Source: Desulfuromonas thiophila
Lineage (GTDB): Bacteria; Desulfobacterota; Desulfuromonadia; Desulfuromonadales; Desulfuromonadaceae
DNA length: 64,000 bases
Reading direction: 5' to 3'
Assembly (NCBI RefSeq): GCF_900101955.1
Contig: NZ_FNAQ01000010.1
Span: 24,013 to 88,012, forward strand
This document shows, piece after piece, positions 36,185 through 45,167 of the stretch. The notes below the pieces were generated by a model, which worked only from the letters and a program-made list of their open reading frames with translations, did no database searches and had not been told where the DNA came from. The translations under genes and the position numbers were made by a program. Position 1 is the stretch's first letter. Each line of letters starts with the position of its first letter.

Positions 36185-36610
36185 ATGGTAAAGAAAATCA
36201 ACCACATTGGCGTCGCGGTGACCAGCATCGCCGAGGCATTGCCTTTTTATCGCGATCAGCTGGGCATGGTTTACGAAGGCAGCGAAGAGGTTGCCGATCA
36301 GCAGGTACGGGTGGCTTTTCTCGCCGTCGGTGAAAGCCGGATCGAATTGCTCGAACCCACCAGTGAGACCTCACCGGTGGCGCGATTTCTGGCCAAGAGC
36401 GGGCCGGGCATGCACCACATTGCCTACGAGGTGGACGATATCGTTGCCTATCTGGAGCAACTGCGTGGCGCCGGAGTGCGGCTGATCGATGAGCAGCCCC
36501 GGCGTGGCGCGCATAATACCCGGATCGCATTTATTCACCCCAAAAGCAGTGGTGGGGTGCTGACCGAAATCTGCCAGGCTGGCGACAGCGGAGCGGAAGC
36601 AACGCACTGA
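36185..36610 (+). CDS. mce: Methylmalonyl-CoA epimerase
   Basis: Interconverts (S)- and (R)-methylmalonyl-CoA. The 141-residue glyoxalase-fold protein shows the metal ligands in KINHIGVAV (His), HHIAYEVDD (His) and VLTEIC (Glu). It joins the carboxylase product to the mutase substrate. AAGGAG precedes the ATG. Adjacent porin genes may lie in a separate transcript. Confidence 0.95.
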   Translation: MVKKINHIGVAVTSIAEALPFYRDQLGMVYEGSEEVADQQVRVAFLAVGESRIELLEPTSETSPVARFLAKSGPGMHHIAYEVDDIVAYLEQLRGAGVRLIDEQPRRGAHNTRIAFIHPKSSGGVLTEICQAGDSGAEATH

Positions 36611-36751
36611 TCAAGGCGTTCTCCGGTTGTTGCGATCCCGGCAGAGACATACAGACAGGCGGCGTGGTGCCGACTGTTGGTTCGTTGCCGCCCATAACGG
36701 GGCAACGAGTCTTTGATGCTGGATAAACGTAACAACAAGGAGGAACAGGAA

Positions 36752-38092
36752 ATGAAGAAACTCTGGATGGCGCTGGGCCTGCTGCTGGCCATGACAGCCC
36801 CGGCCCTCGCGGTGGATTTTGCGTTTCACGGCGATCTGAAGCACGAATTCCGCATCAACTCCAACCAGACAGGATTCACCGGGGGTAAAGATTTCGCGTC
36901 GAGTCTTAAAACGACGCAGTCCAAGATCTATGATGAAGATGCCAACGACAGCTTCGCTCTCATCAAGTACCGTCTGTGGACGGAGATTGCCAGCGATGAC
37001 GGTGGCGTCAAAGGGGTCTACGCCATTGAGATTGGTGGTGTTAACTTTGGTAACTCCAGCCAGGGAGGTGGTTTCTCCGGCGATGGCAAGAATGTTGAAA
37101 CCCGTTGGGCTTATACCGACTTCGCCTTGGCCGGTGGACGCCTGAAGGTTGGTCTGCAACCGGTCAAGATCAGCCGCTTTTTGTGGGAAGAAACCGCCAC
37201 AGGCATTCACTACCAGAATGGTGGTCTTGAACTGGCCTGGTATCGTGGCTATGAGGTGGTCAATACCGATGACAGCAACGATTTCAAAGACCTGGATGCT
37301 CTTTATCTGCGTTACAGCCTCAAGCCGGCCGCTGGTGTCAAGCTGGGCCTGTTCGGCTTGTGGCAGCACAGCGATGCCGACAAAACCCTCGGCAGCAAGA
37401 GCCTGAACGATCTGACCTGGCGCACCAAGAGTCTGACCGGCTACGACATGGACCTTTATACCCTGGGTCTTGATGGCAGCCTGGAAGCCGGCAGCTTCTT
37501 TGCCAACTGGGATCTGATGTACCAGACCGGCGACATGCTGGAGGATGCGGATTTCGGCGGCTACTTCGCTCATGCCGATCTGGGCCTGAAGATGGGGCCG
37601 GGCACCCTGACCTATACCGTCTGGTATGCCAGTGGCGATGATGACCGCAGCGATGGCGATCTGGATGCCTTCATTGTCACCGATACCGATATCAATGCCG
37701 CCTACTCGTCGGTGGTGCTGTTCCAGGGTCTGAACTCCGACCACTACTTCGCCGCCGAGCCTTATATTCAGGACAAGGGTCTGTTTCTCAACCGTTTGGC
37801 CTATGAGCATAAGTTGACCGATAAGCTCACGGTTGGTGCGGCCGCCCTCTACCTGATGACCGCCGAAGATCTCGAATACACGGACAACAACGCTGTTGAT
37901 CGGGCGGATGACAGCCTTGGGATCGAGATCGACGCCTGGGCCAAGTACAAGCTGTACAGCAGCCTTGAGGTGGCACTGGCCGCCGGTTACCTGGCGGCTG
38001 ACGACGCCCTCGACTTCTATGAGGTTTCGCGCGACGGCAGCTCGGACGAAGACATCTATGTCATTGTGTCCAGCATTGGGTACAAATTCTGA
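36752..38092 (+). CDS. Outer-membrane porin, tandem copy 1
   Basis: A 446-residue protein with a clear signal peptide (cleavage near APALA|VDF) and many alternating amphipathic strands ending in aromatic residues, finishing with a C-terminal Phe typical of beta-barrel proteins. Conserved blocks shared with the next two copies include GFSGDGKNVETRWAYTD, RGYEVVNTDDSNDF and EDIYVI. Acidic loops (DDDRSDGDLDAF) may bind cations. Probably a trimeric or monomeric diffusion porin; substrate unknown. AAGGAGG precedes the ATG. Confidence 0.82.
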   Translation: MKKLWMALGLLLAMTAPALAVDFAFHGDLKHEFRINSNQTGFTGGKDFASSLKTTQSKIYDEDANDSFALIKYRLWTEIASDDGGVKGVYAIEIGGVNFGNSSQGGGFSGDGKNVETRWAYTDFALAGGRLKVGLQPVKISRFLWEETATGIHYQNGGLELAWYRGYEVVNTDDSNDFKDLDALYLRYSLKPAAGVKLGLFGLWQHSDADKTLGSKSLNDLTWRTKSLTGYDMDLYTLGLDGSLEAGSFFANWDLMYQTGDMLEDADFGGYFAHADLGLKMGPGTLTYTVWYASGDDDRSDGDLDAFIVTDTDINAAYSSVVLFQGLNSDHYFAAEPYIQDKGLFLNRLAYEHKLTDKLTVGAAALYLMTAEDLEYTDNNAVDRADDSLGIEIDAWAKYKLYSSLEVALAAGYLAADDALDFYEVSRDGSSDEDIYVIVSSIGYKF

Positions 38093-38119
38093 CCCCCCGG
38101 CGGCCCCAGGGTCGCTTCT

Positions 38120-38153
38120 GCCCCTGCCTCCTTCGGGAAGCAGGGGCTTTTTT
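38120..38153 (+). terminator. Terminator of porin copy 1
   Basis: GCCCCTGC and GCAGGGGC arms are followed by TTTTTT. Confidence 0.9.
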
Positions 38154-38329
38154 GCGTGCGGGTTTCATGAAGCGCTGGCTGAATAATCACTGATCTGGTA
38201 ACCTGCGGTACCCGCAGTCGTCGCTGTTAGCAGCGCCGGAGGCTGGCGACCGTGGGGGGGCGGGCCACCAATGGCTGTCTCCCTTAGTGGAACGATTGTT
38301 CGATAGATCTTGACCATGGGGAGGTAAGG

Positions 38330-39676
38330 ATGCGTGTGTGTGCAAGAGCTCTGCTGGGCGCGGTCGCTGTTTTGCTGCTGGCGGGAGCGGCAATGGCGCT
38401 GGAGGTGGCGGTTCATGGGGATTTCAGCAACGAGCTGCGCCTCTACAGCAATCAGGCGGAATTTTTTCGCGGCGATTTCGGCTACCAGACCGAACGGCAG
38501 CATAAAATCGGCCGCAGCAGCGCCAGCGACAGCTTTGTTACCGCCAAATACCGGCTATGGAGCGAGATTGCCAGCGACGAAGGCGCTGTCAAGGGTGTTT
38601 ACGCCATAGAGATGGGTGGTCTGCGCTATGGCGACAGTCGACGCGGCGGCGGTTTTTCCGGCGATGGCGTCAATCTCGAAACCCGTTGGGCTTACACCGA
38701 TCTGGCCCTGGTCGGCGGTCGTCTGAAGCTGGGCTTGCAGCCGGTGCAGATTAACCCCTTTTTGTGGAATGAAACAGCGACCGGCGCGCACTTCCAGCGA
38801 GATTTGGGCGGGGCTCAGTGGCAGCTGGCCTGGTATCGCGGTTACGAGGTCGTCAACACCGAGGACAGTAATGATTTCCAGGATCTCGATGCCCTCTATC
38901 TGCGCTGCCTCCTCAAGCCGGCCACCGATACCAATCTGGGCCTGTTTGCCCTGTGGCAGCACAGTGATGGCAAAACATTAACGGACGAACCGGCTTTCAA
39001 TCTGGCTGAACGCGGTAACTATCTTAAAAACTTCGCCGGTTATGATCTGGATCTCTATACCCTGGGTTTTGATGGCAGTGCCCGTCAGGGGAACCTGTTT
39101 GCCCGCTGGGATCTGCTCTTTCAGTTTGGTGACTTGCTGGAAAAACAGGATTTTGGCGGCTATCTGATTCATCTTGATCTGGGCGCCAAGAGCGGTTCCG
39201 GCAGCTGGACCTATACCTTCTGGCTGGCCAGTGGCGACAAGGATGCCACGGATGACGACTATGACGCCTTTATCGCCACGGACTGTGATACCAATGGTGA
39301 AACCAGTTCTGTGGTTCTTTTTGAAGGCTATGCCTCCGATGATTATTTCTCGGCCGTGCCCTATGTGCAGGATAAGGGGCTGATTCTCAACCGGTTGGGG
39401 TACGATCACCAGCTGGGCCAGCGTCTGACCGTAGGCGGTGCCATTCTTTATTTGCTGACGGCAGAGAAGGTGCGTTATGCCGATCAGGCGTCGGACCGGA
39501 TCGGCTGGGAGGTCGATGCCTACGCCCGCTACCTGCTTTATCCCCAGTTGGAGCTGGCCCTGCAGGGGGGCTATCTCTGGGCTGACGATGTCCTGGATTA
39601 CTACGAGAACGACGACGATGGCCAGGCCGACAGCAATCTGCTGGTCGTTAACGCCCGCGTCCGTTACCGCTTCTGA
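38330..39676 (+). CDS. Outer-membrane porin, tandem copy 2
   Basis: A 448-residue paralogue of copy 1 with a signal peptide ending near AMALE and a C-terminal Phe. It keeps the blocks GFSGDGVNLETRWAYTD and RGYEVVNTEDSNDF and the loop DKDATDDDYDAF. It seems the most divergent of the three (shorter C-terminal loop; CRLLK replaced by CLLK). It has its own upstream gap and terminator, so is probably a separate transcript. Confidence 0.82.
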   Translation: MRVCARALLGAVAVLLLAGAAMALEVAVHGDFSNELRLYSNQAEFFRGDFGYQTERQHKIGRSSASDSFVTAKYRLWSEIASDEGAVKGVYAIEMGGLRYGDSRRGGGFSGDGVNLETRWAYTDLALVGGRLKLGLQPVQINPFLWNETATGAHFQRDLGGAQWQLAWYRGYEVVNTEDSNDFQDLDALYLRCLLKPATDTNLGLFALWQHSDGKTLTDEPAFNLAERGNYLKNFAGYDLDLYTLGFDGSARQGNLFARWDLLFQFGDLLEKQDFGGYLIHLDLGAKSGSGSWTYTFWLASGDKDATDDDYDAFIATDCDTNGETSSVVLFEGYASDDYFSAVPYVQDKGLILNRLGYDHQLGQRLTVGGAILYLLTAEKVRYADQASDRIGWEVDAYARYLLYPQLELALQGGYLWADDVLDYYENDDDGQADSNLLVVNARVRYRF

Positions 39677-39713
39677 GCCCTTCCCATCACGATTTCTTTC
39701 CATGCCGGTTGCT

Positions 39714-39748
39714 ACCCGGTCTGGCGTCTCGCCGGGCCGGGTTTTTTG
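39714..39748 (+). terminator. Terminator of porin copy 2
   Basis: A 12-bp stem beginning ACCCGG and ending CCGGGT, with a five-base loop, followed by TTTTTT. Confidence 0.85.
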
Positions 39749-40235
39749 CGTGCCAGCCGCTGAAAATTGATATTTTGTGCGAAATCCGGTGTAACTGCCT
39801 AAATATACAAAAAACCCTACGTCTTTTTGCTTGACAGGCTGACAAATCGCCAGCTAAATAGAACACAGTTTAAAAATGCACTGGTCGTGGTTGATCAGCC
39901 GCAATCCGTATGTTGGCTGTGGCCTGGTTGCCACAGTTTATGAGAGCGAAGGGTGCGCCAGATGGTGGCTCTGTCGCGGGCAAGAGCAGTGGCTTGGCAA
40001 GAAAGATATTAGAATGCCGAGAGGTTTTAGCGAATCGACCGCTTTTGGCGATTTCTGGCATGGTTTCTGATGAAGATCGATGGCAGTATCGTCAAGCTAG
40101 AACATTGTTGGTTTTTGGGTTGGGCGCAGACGACCGGCAGCGGAACAGCGGGTTCCGTGAATCGAGGCAAATGCCGGACGACGTGCCCGGAATGGGCTTG
40201 AACAGGCAACACCAACAAACAAGGAGGAAACCGGT
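39749..40235 (+). other. Long leader region of porin copy 3
   Basis: No convincing gene is seen. A TTGACA (39831) lies near the start, followed by about 370 bases before the porin start, an unusually long untranslated leader for this window. A short low-GC stretch precedes it. I recognised no riboswitch class in the leader. A half-site TTTTAGCG of the cobO operator occurs near 40025, probably by chance. Confidence 0.5.
39831..39859 (+). promoter_or_regulatory. Candidate promoter of porin copy 3
   Basis: TTGACA, 17 bases, then CTAAAT. The -10 is weak. Confidence 0.45.
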
Positions 40236-41591
40236 ATGAAACGAATGTGGATTGCCCTTGTGGTCATGCTCAGCATGGCAGCACCGGCTCTGGCAGTGGA
40301 TTTCACCTTTCATGGGGATCTGAATCACCGCTTCCGGCTGTACACCAACCAGGTGAATTTCTTCGATGGCGCGGGGAACTCCTGGCAGAGTATGCACAAA
40401 AAAGCCATTACCGAAGAAGATAACAATGATCTTATGGGCGAGATCAAATACCGCTTGTGGACTGAAATGGCCAGTGATGATGGCGCCATCAAGGGTGTCT
40501 ATGCCATCGAGGTTGGCGGTATCCAGTTTGGTTCCGGCACTGATGGTGATTTTTCCGGTGATGGTGTCGATGTCGAAACCCGCTGGGCCTACACCGATTT
40601 CGCCCTTGGCAGCGGCCGCGCCAAGATCGGTCTGCAGACCTTTACCGTTAACAAGTTCATCTGGCAGGAAACCGCTACAGGCATCGACTACAGTGTCCCG
40701 GTAGGTAATGGCAATGTTGAACTGGCCTGGATGCGTGGTTACGAGCGGCCGCATAATGATAGTGACCTGGATCACAATGATTTCGATGATCTTGATGCTC
40801 TTTATGCCCGCTATAATTTTTCGCCGGCCGAAGGCATGAAAATGGGCCTGTTCGCCCTGTGGCAGCACAGTGATGGCGATACCCTGTCCGATGGTGCGAC
40901 GGGGCCGAACTACAACTATGTCAGCCGTGGTGGTTTCACCAATCTTGACATGGATCTGTACACCCTTGGTTTCGATGGTACCTTGGCCGCCGGCAACTTC
41001 TTCGCTAACTGGGATCTGTTCTATCAGTTCGGTGATCTGATGGAAGAGGTTGATTTTGCAGGCTACTTCGGTCACGTTGACCTGGGTGCCAAGATGGGTA
41101 AAGGCAAGCTGATGTTTACCACCTGGTATGCCAGCGGTGATGACGACGCTACGGATGACGATTATGATGCCTTTGTGGCAACGGATATCGACATCAATTC
41201 GGAATACTCGGTGGTGCTGTTCGAAGGCTATACCGATGACGATTATTTTGCCGAAGCTCCTTATCTGATGGATAAGGGCATGATCCTCTTCCGTCTTGGT
41301 TATGACCACCAGACGACCGATAAGCTCAAAGTCGGCCTTTCTGCTGCCTATCTGATGACTGCTGAGGATATCGAGTACCTCGACAATAACGGCATTGCTC
41401 GCTCGGATGATGAGATCGGTGTTGAGGTCGATGCCTATGTCAGCTACAAGCTGTTCAGCTCGACCGAGGTGGCTCTCCAGGCTGGTTACCTGATGACCGG
41501 CGACGCCATGGACTACTATGAGGTGGATTGTGATGGCAGCGCCGACGAGGACATTTATATCATCAACTCACGCCTGCGTTATTCGTTCTAA
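40236..41591 (+). CDS. Outer-membrane porin, tandem copy 3
   Basis: A 451-residue paralogue of the two upstream porins, with signal peptide (APALA|VDFTF), block DFSGDGVDVETRWAYTD, loop DDDATDDDYDAF and a C-terminal RYSF. It contains an extra insert (NDSDLDHNDFDD) near residue 170. AAGGAGG lies eight bases before the ATG. It carries its own leader and terminator, suggesting separate regulation of the three copies. Confidence 0.83.
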   Translation: MKRMWIALVVMLSMAAPALAVDFTFHGDLNHRFRLYTNQVNFFDGAGNSWQSMHKKAITEEDNNDLMGEIKYRLWTEMASDDGAIKGVYAIEVGGIQFGSGTDGDFSGDGVDVETRWAYTDFALGSGRAKIGLQTFTVNKFIWQETATGIDYSVPVGNGNVELAWMRGYERPHNDSDLDHNDFDDLDALYARYNFSPAEGMKMGLFALWQHSDGDTLSDGATGPNYNYVSRGGFTNLDMDLYTLGFDGTLAAGNFFANWDLFYQFGDLMEEVDFAGYFGHVDLGAKMGKGKLMFTTWYASGDDDATDDDYDAFVATDIDINSEYSVVLFEGYTDDDYFAEAPYLMDKGMILFRLGYDHQTTDKLKVGLSAAYLMTAEDIEYLDNNGIARSDDEIGVEVDAYVSYKLFSSTEVALQAGYLMTGDAMDYYEVDCDGSADEDIYIINSRLRYSF

Positions 41592-41608
41592 ATAACGATG
41601 AAATCCAT

Positions 41609-41640
41609 AAAAAAGGCCGGGATTCTCCCGGCCTTTTTTA
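41609..41640 (+). terminator. Terminator of porin copy 3
   Basis: AAAAAAGGCCGGG and CCCGGCCTTTTTT arms form a compact hairpin. Confidence 0.92.
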
Positions 41641-41748
41641 TGTGCAGCCGGGCACTGAGGGGCTATAATGCGGCCGCCCCACCATCAAGGTGGCGGCGGG
41701 TTGAATGCCCCAGGAGCCGCAACCGGCTGTAACCAAGGAGGAAACTGC

Positions 41749-43503
41749 ATGAAATGCCTGACCGCACGACTCACCCTGCTGCTGGCCTTGCTGCCCCTTT
41801 TGCTGGGCACTCTGGCCGGTGGTGCCCTGGCCCGTGATCTGGCGCAGCTGGAACCGGATTTTGCGCCGCGCACCGGCTGCGTTGTTCTTTCGATCGGTAG
41901 CGAGTTTCTCGTTGATCTCGATGCCGATCAGGGATTGACCGCCGGCGATCTGTTGGCCGTGGTGGAACAGGGTGGCGATGTCATTCATCCGGTGACCAAG
42001 GAGGTTATCGGCACCCTCGACAAAACCCTGGCCGTGTTGCAGGTCAGTCAGGTCAAGGATGGCTATTCCTATACGCGGCTGCTGCGGGGTGAGGCTGCCG
42101 CGCTTAAGGCGGGTACCCTGGTGCGGCGCTACAGCGGCCTGACGGCGCGCTTCCATGATGCCAGCGGCAGCCAGGAGGCGCTTTACGCCCGCCTCAAGGC
42201 TGGTCTGCCGGCCCTGCAGTGGAGTGATGGCGAGGGCGCGGCTGATCTGCTGTTCGAAGCCACGGTCAATGGTCTGCAGGTGCGCGATGCCGCCGGCCAA
42301 CTGATCCGGGCCTATGCCCCGGCCCCTGGGCGCAGTCTCGCTGCCCTGACGCCGCCGACCATGGCGGTTGCGGCCCTGCCGGCCACCGCGACCATTGCCG
42401 CCCCAGCGGCCTCGCCATCGACGATGCCGCTGGCTGTTGCGCCGGCCGCACCGGCTTCGCCGGCGAATCTGCGTTACGAAGCGCCGCTGCCGTCGGCGAC
42501 CCTCAACGGGGCGCTGAGCATGGAGTTTCCCCGCTTTGTCAAGCGTGGCCAGCTGTCTCACGCCACCCAGATGGCTGATTTCGAAGCGATCGGCGGCGAG
42601 TTGCTGCTGGCTACCACTGACGGCGGCCGCATCGAAATCTACCGTCTGGGCGAGCAGTTGACGCCCTTCGCCAGTGGCGACAGCATCACCATGGGCCGTA
42701 TTCTCAACCTGAGCTGGTGGCAGCCGAGTGCCGGCGACGCCTATCTGGCGGTGACGGTCTGGTCCGACAAGCGCGTCTACTCCGACCTGCTGCAGCTGCA
42801 GGGGCAGCAGCTGGTGCCTGTGATCAGCGGTTATGGCAGCCTGCTGGCCGGCTTTGATATCGATAGCGACGGTCGCTCGGAGCAGCTGCTGGGGCAGGAA
42901 TTCTCGCGCGAACATTTCTACGGCAGCCCGGTATGGGCCCTGAGTCTGGCGGGCAATCGTCTTGCGGCACAGGCGCCGGCCTTTGAATTGCCGGCGAACT
43001 TCCGCCTGTTTGGTGCCCTGATTACCGATATCACGGGAGATGGTCAGGCCGAGGTGGCTTTTGTCCGCAACCGGCGGTTGTATATCTACAGCGGTACGCA
43101 GCAGCTGTACAAGTCGAGCAAGGAACTGGGCGCGTCGGTCTCGACGGTGACCTACGATATCGATCCTGACGCGCAGAATCCGATGATTACCAGCGCCAGT
43201 TGCGAGGTGGCGCCGGTGGCGGCCGATCTTGATGGTGATGGCCTTGCGGAGATCGTCGCCATCGCTGCGGATGCCAATTTGCTGCAGAATGTCGGTGTGG
43301 CCTCGGCCATCAACAAAAGCTGGCTGGCGGTATTCAAGTTTCAGCAGGGCATGGTGATGAAGGGAACCCTGGGTGACAGCCTGGAGCGGCCGTTGCAGGG
43401 CCTGGCAGTACAGCAGGGTCAGGCGCTGATGGTGGCCACGGAAATCAGTGGCTTGCTGGACAAGCATGAAGCCAGTTATGTGCTGGCTGTGCCGCTGCGT
43501 TGA
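41749..43503 (+). CDS. Secreted FG-GAP/VCBS-type beta-propeller protein
   Basis: A 584-residue exported protein. A signal peptide (about 1-28) ends near GGALA. A small beta domain follows (about 36-110: GSEFLVDLDADQGLTAGD), resembling the C-terminal domain of FlgT-like proteins. A Pro/Ala-rich linker (about 195-240) leads to a propeller-like region with three calcium-binding-type repeats DxDxDG: DIDSDGRSE, DITGDGQAE and DLDGDGLAE. Probably a periplasmic or surface protein. AAGGAGG precedes the ATG at 41749. Function unknown. Confidence 0.75.
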   Translation: MKCLTARLTLLLALLPLLLGTLAGGALARDLAQLEPDFAPRTGCVVLSIGSEFLVDLDADQGLTAGDLLAVVEQGGDVIHPVTKEVIGTLDKTLAVLQVSQVKDGYSYTRLLRGEAAALKAGTLVRRYSGLTARFHDASGSQEALYARLKAGLPALQWSDGEGAADLLFEATVNGLQVRDAAGQLIRAYAPAPGRSLAALTPPTMAVAALPATATIAAPAASPSTMPLAVAPAAPASPANLRYEAPLPSATLNGALSMEFPRFVKRGQLSHATQMADFEAIGGELLLATTDGGRIEIYRLGEQLTPFASGDSITMGRILNLSWWQPSAGDAYLAVTVWSDKRVYSDLLQLQGQQLVPVISGYGSLLAGFDIDSDGRSEQLLGQEFSREHFYGSPVWALSLAGNRLAAQAPAFELPANFRLFGALITDITGDGQAEVAFVRNRRLYIYSGTQQLYKSSKELGASVSTVTYDIDPDAQNPMITSASCEVAPVAADLDGDGLAEIVAIAADANLLQNVGVASAINKSWLAVFKFQQGMVMKGTLGDSLERPLQGLAVQQGQALMVATEISGLLDKHEASYVLAVPLR

Positions 43504-43521
43504 TGGCTGTCTGGAGATTTT

Positions 43522-43562
43522 GAAACAACAACGGCTGCCGGGTTGGCAGCCGTTGTTGTTTC
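43522..43562. terminator. Bidirectional hairpin between the FG-GAP gene and amtB
   Basis: A perfect 18-bp stem beginning GAAACAACAACGG, with a five-base loop, between convergent genes. Confidence 0.78.
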
Positions 43563-43583
43563 GGTTTCGGCAGAAAGGGAAAA

Positions 43584-44906
43584 TTACTGTTCCAGTGAGG
43601 CATTTAACAGGCCATAGCCCCGTTCACCATGGAGGGCCTGATCCAGCCCTTCGGCTTCCCCTTGAGGATCGATACGGAATCCGAGGGTTTTTTCGATGAG
43701 GATACAGAGGACCAGCGTGCTGACCGATGCCAGGCCAATGGTCGCCGCCATGCCGAGCAGCTGGATGCCGAGCTGATCCCATGCGGTCCAATGGCCACCT
43801 GCGCCAGCCGCGGCCTTTTCCATCCAGCTGTCACGAATGAAGAAGCACAGCAGCAGAACGCCCAGACCACTGCCGACGCCGTGAATGCCGAAACAGTCCA
43901 GGCTGTCATCGTAGCCAAAGCGGAGTTTGAGCTGCAAGGCGTAGTAGCACAGGCTGGCGGATGCCGCTCCGAGGATCAGCGCCCCGCTGGGCTGCACGAC
44001 CGCTGCTGCCGGGGTGATGACGACCAGGCCGGCCAGAATGCCGGAGACAAAGCCCAGCGCGGTGGCCTTGCGGAGCAGCAGCGCTTCGATGATGAGCCAG
44101 GTCAGCGCGCCGCTGGCGGCGGAAATCTGGGTCATGGTCAGGGCGCGCGCGGTATCGAGACCGCTTTGCAGGGTGGAGCCGGCATTGAAGCCAAACCAGC
44201 CGACCCAGAGCAGCCCCGCGCCCATCATGGTCATGACCAGGTTGTTCGGATGCATGGGTTTACGCGGGAAGCCCTTGCGCGGGCCAAGGTAAAGGGCTGC
44301 AACCAGCGCACTGATGCCGGCAGAAACATGGATGACCAGTCCGCCAGCCAGGTCAATCACTCCGGCGGGACCGGCATTGAACAGCCAGCCATCGCTCGCC
44401 CAGATCCAGTGACACAGGGGGCAGTAGACGCAAAGGAACCACAGGGCGATAAATGCAGCGTAACCGCGCAGGTAAACGCGTTCCGCTATGGCGCCACTGA
44501 TCAGTGCCGGGGTGATAATGGCGAACTTGCCTTGAAACATGGCGGTGATGTATTCGGGGATGCCATTGGTGATGGTGTCATCGATTCCACGCAGAAAAAA
44601 GTAATCGCTGTTCCAGCCGATCAGGCCCCCCCAAATGCTTTGCCCAAAGGTCAGGCTGTAGCCGACGGCGACCCAGAGTACGCCAATAATCGCCAGAGCG
44701 ATGTAGCTGTGCATCATGGTCGAAAGAACGTTCTTGGTTCGAACCAGACCACCATAGAACATGGCCAGACCGGGAATCATCAGCAGTACCAGCGCGACAG
44801 AGATCATCATCCAAGCCGTGGTGCCACTGTCTACCGGGGATTCTGAACTCCAGACACACTGAGGAATCAACACAAGGCTCGCGCCGGCGAGTCGAAGCAG
44901 AAACAT
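43584..44906 (-). CDS. amtB: Ammonium transporter AmtB
   Basis: Inner-membrane ammonium channel of 440 residues with a signal-like N-terminus and about eleven helices. The pore His pair is present (His193 in VIHVSAG, His342 in IHGVGSG), along with Asp185 in VIDLAGG. AAAGGAGAG lies six bases before the ATG at 44906; the longer upstream frame is not part of the gene. No glnK is adjacent, which is unusual, as the PII partner commonly precedes amtB. A consensus sigma54 promoter lies 80-100 bases upstream. Confidence 0.94.
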   Translation of the reverse strand: MFLLRLAGASLVLIPQCVWSSESPVDSGTTAWMMISVALVLLMIPGLAMFYGGLVRTKNVLSTMMHSYIALAIIGVLWVAVGYSLTFGQSIWGGLIGWNSDYFFLRGIDDTITNGIPEYITAMFQGKFAIITPALISGAIAERVYLRGYAAFIALWFLCVYCPLCHWIWASDGWLFNAGPAGVIDLAGGLVIHVSAGISALVAALYLGPRKGFPRKPMHPNNLVMTMMGAGLLWVGWFGFNAGSTLQSGLDTARALTMTQISAASGALTWLIIEALLLRKATALGFVSGILAGLVVITPAAAVVQPSGALILGAASASLCYYALQLKLRFGYDDSLDCFGIHGVGSGLGVLLLCFFIRDSWMEKAAAGAGGHWTAWDQLGIQLLGMAATIGLASVSTLVLCILIEKTLGFRIDPQGEAEGLDQALHGERGYGLLNASLEQ

Positions 44907-44987
44907 GCCACTCTCCTTTGAATAGGTGAAAACAACAGTGTTTTCGTTGTTGGCTGGGACCGGTTGGTCTATTTGTGGCGAAGCTAG

Positions 44988-45003
44988 AGCAACCCTTGTG
45001 CCA
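44988..45003 (-). promoter_or_regulatory. Sigma54 promoter of amtB
   Basis: On the minus strand TGGCAC-AAGGG-TTGCT, an exact match to the -24/-12 consensus TGGCAC-N5-TTGCW. It implies RpoN and an NtrC-type activator control amtB under nitrogen limitation. Confidence 0.88.
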
Positions 45004-45167
45004 GTTCTGTGTCTTGCGCCATAATGCCGTTTTGGGCTGTTGCGTCGGCGGTGACGTAAGGGTGTTCTGGTGGATTTGGTGAAAAAAAAGGCAGAGGTGG
45101 CGTAAAAGCGGGCAACGGCAGGGACGGTGCCCGTGGGGTCAGCCTGTGCGGGGAAGGAGCGAGACCT

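Noticed and set aside
39749..40235. Riboswitch in the long leader of porin copy 3
   Set aside because: I looked for known aptamer cores (cyclic-di-GMP, SAM, TPP, cobalamin) and recognised none; GCAGTGGC there is on the wrong strand and lacks flanking conserved parts.
41638..43467. 609-codon frame opposite the FG-GAP gene
   Set aside because: Antisense shadow; low-complexity Gln/Arg composition and no start signal.
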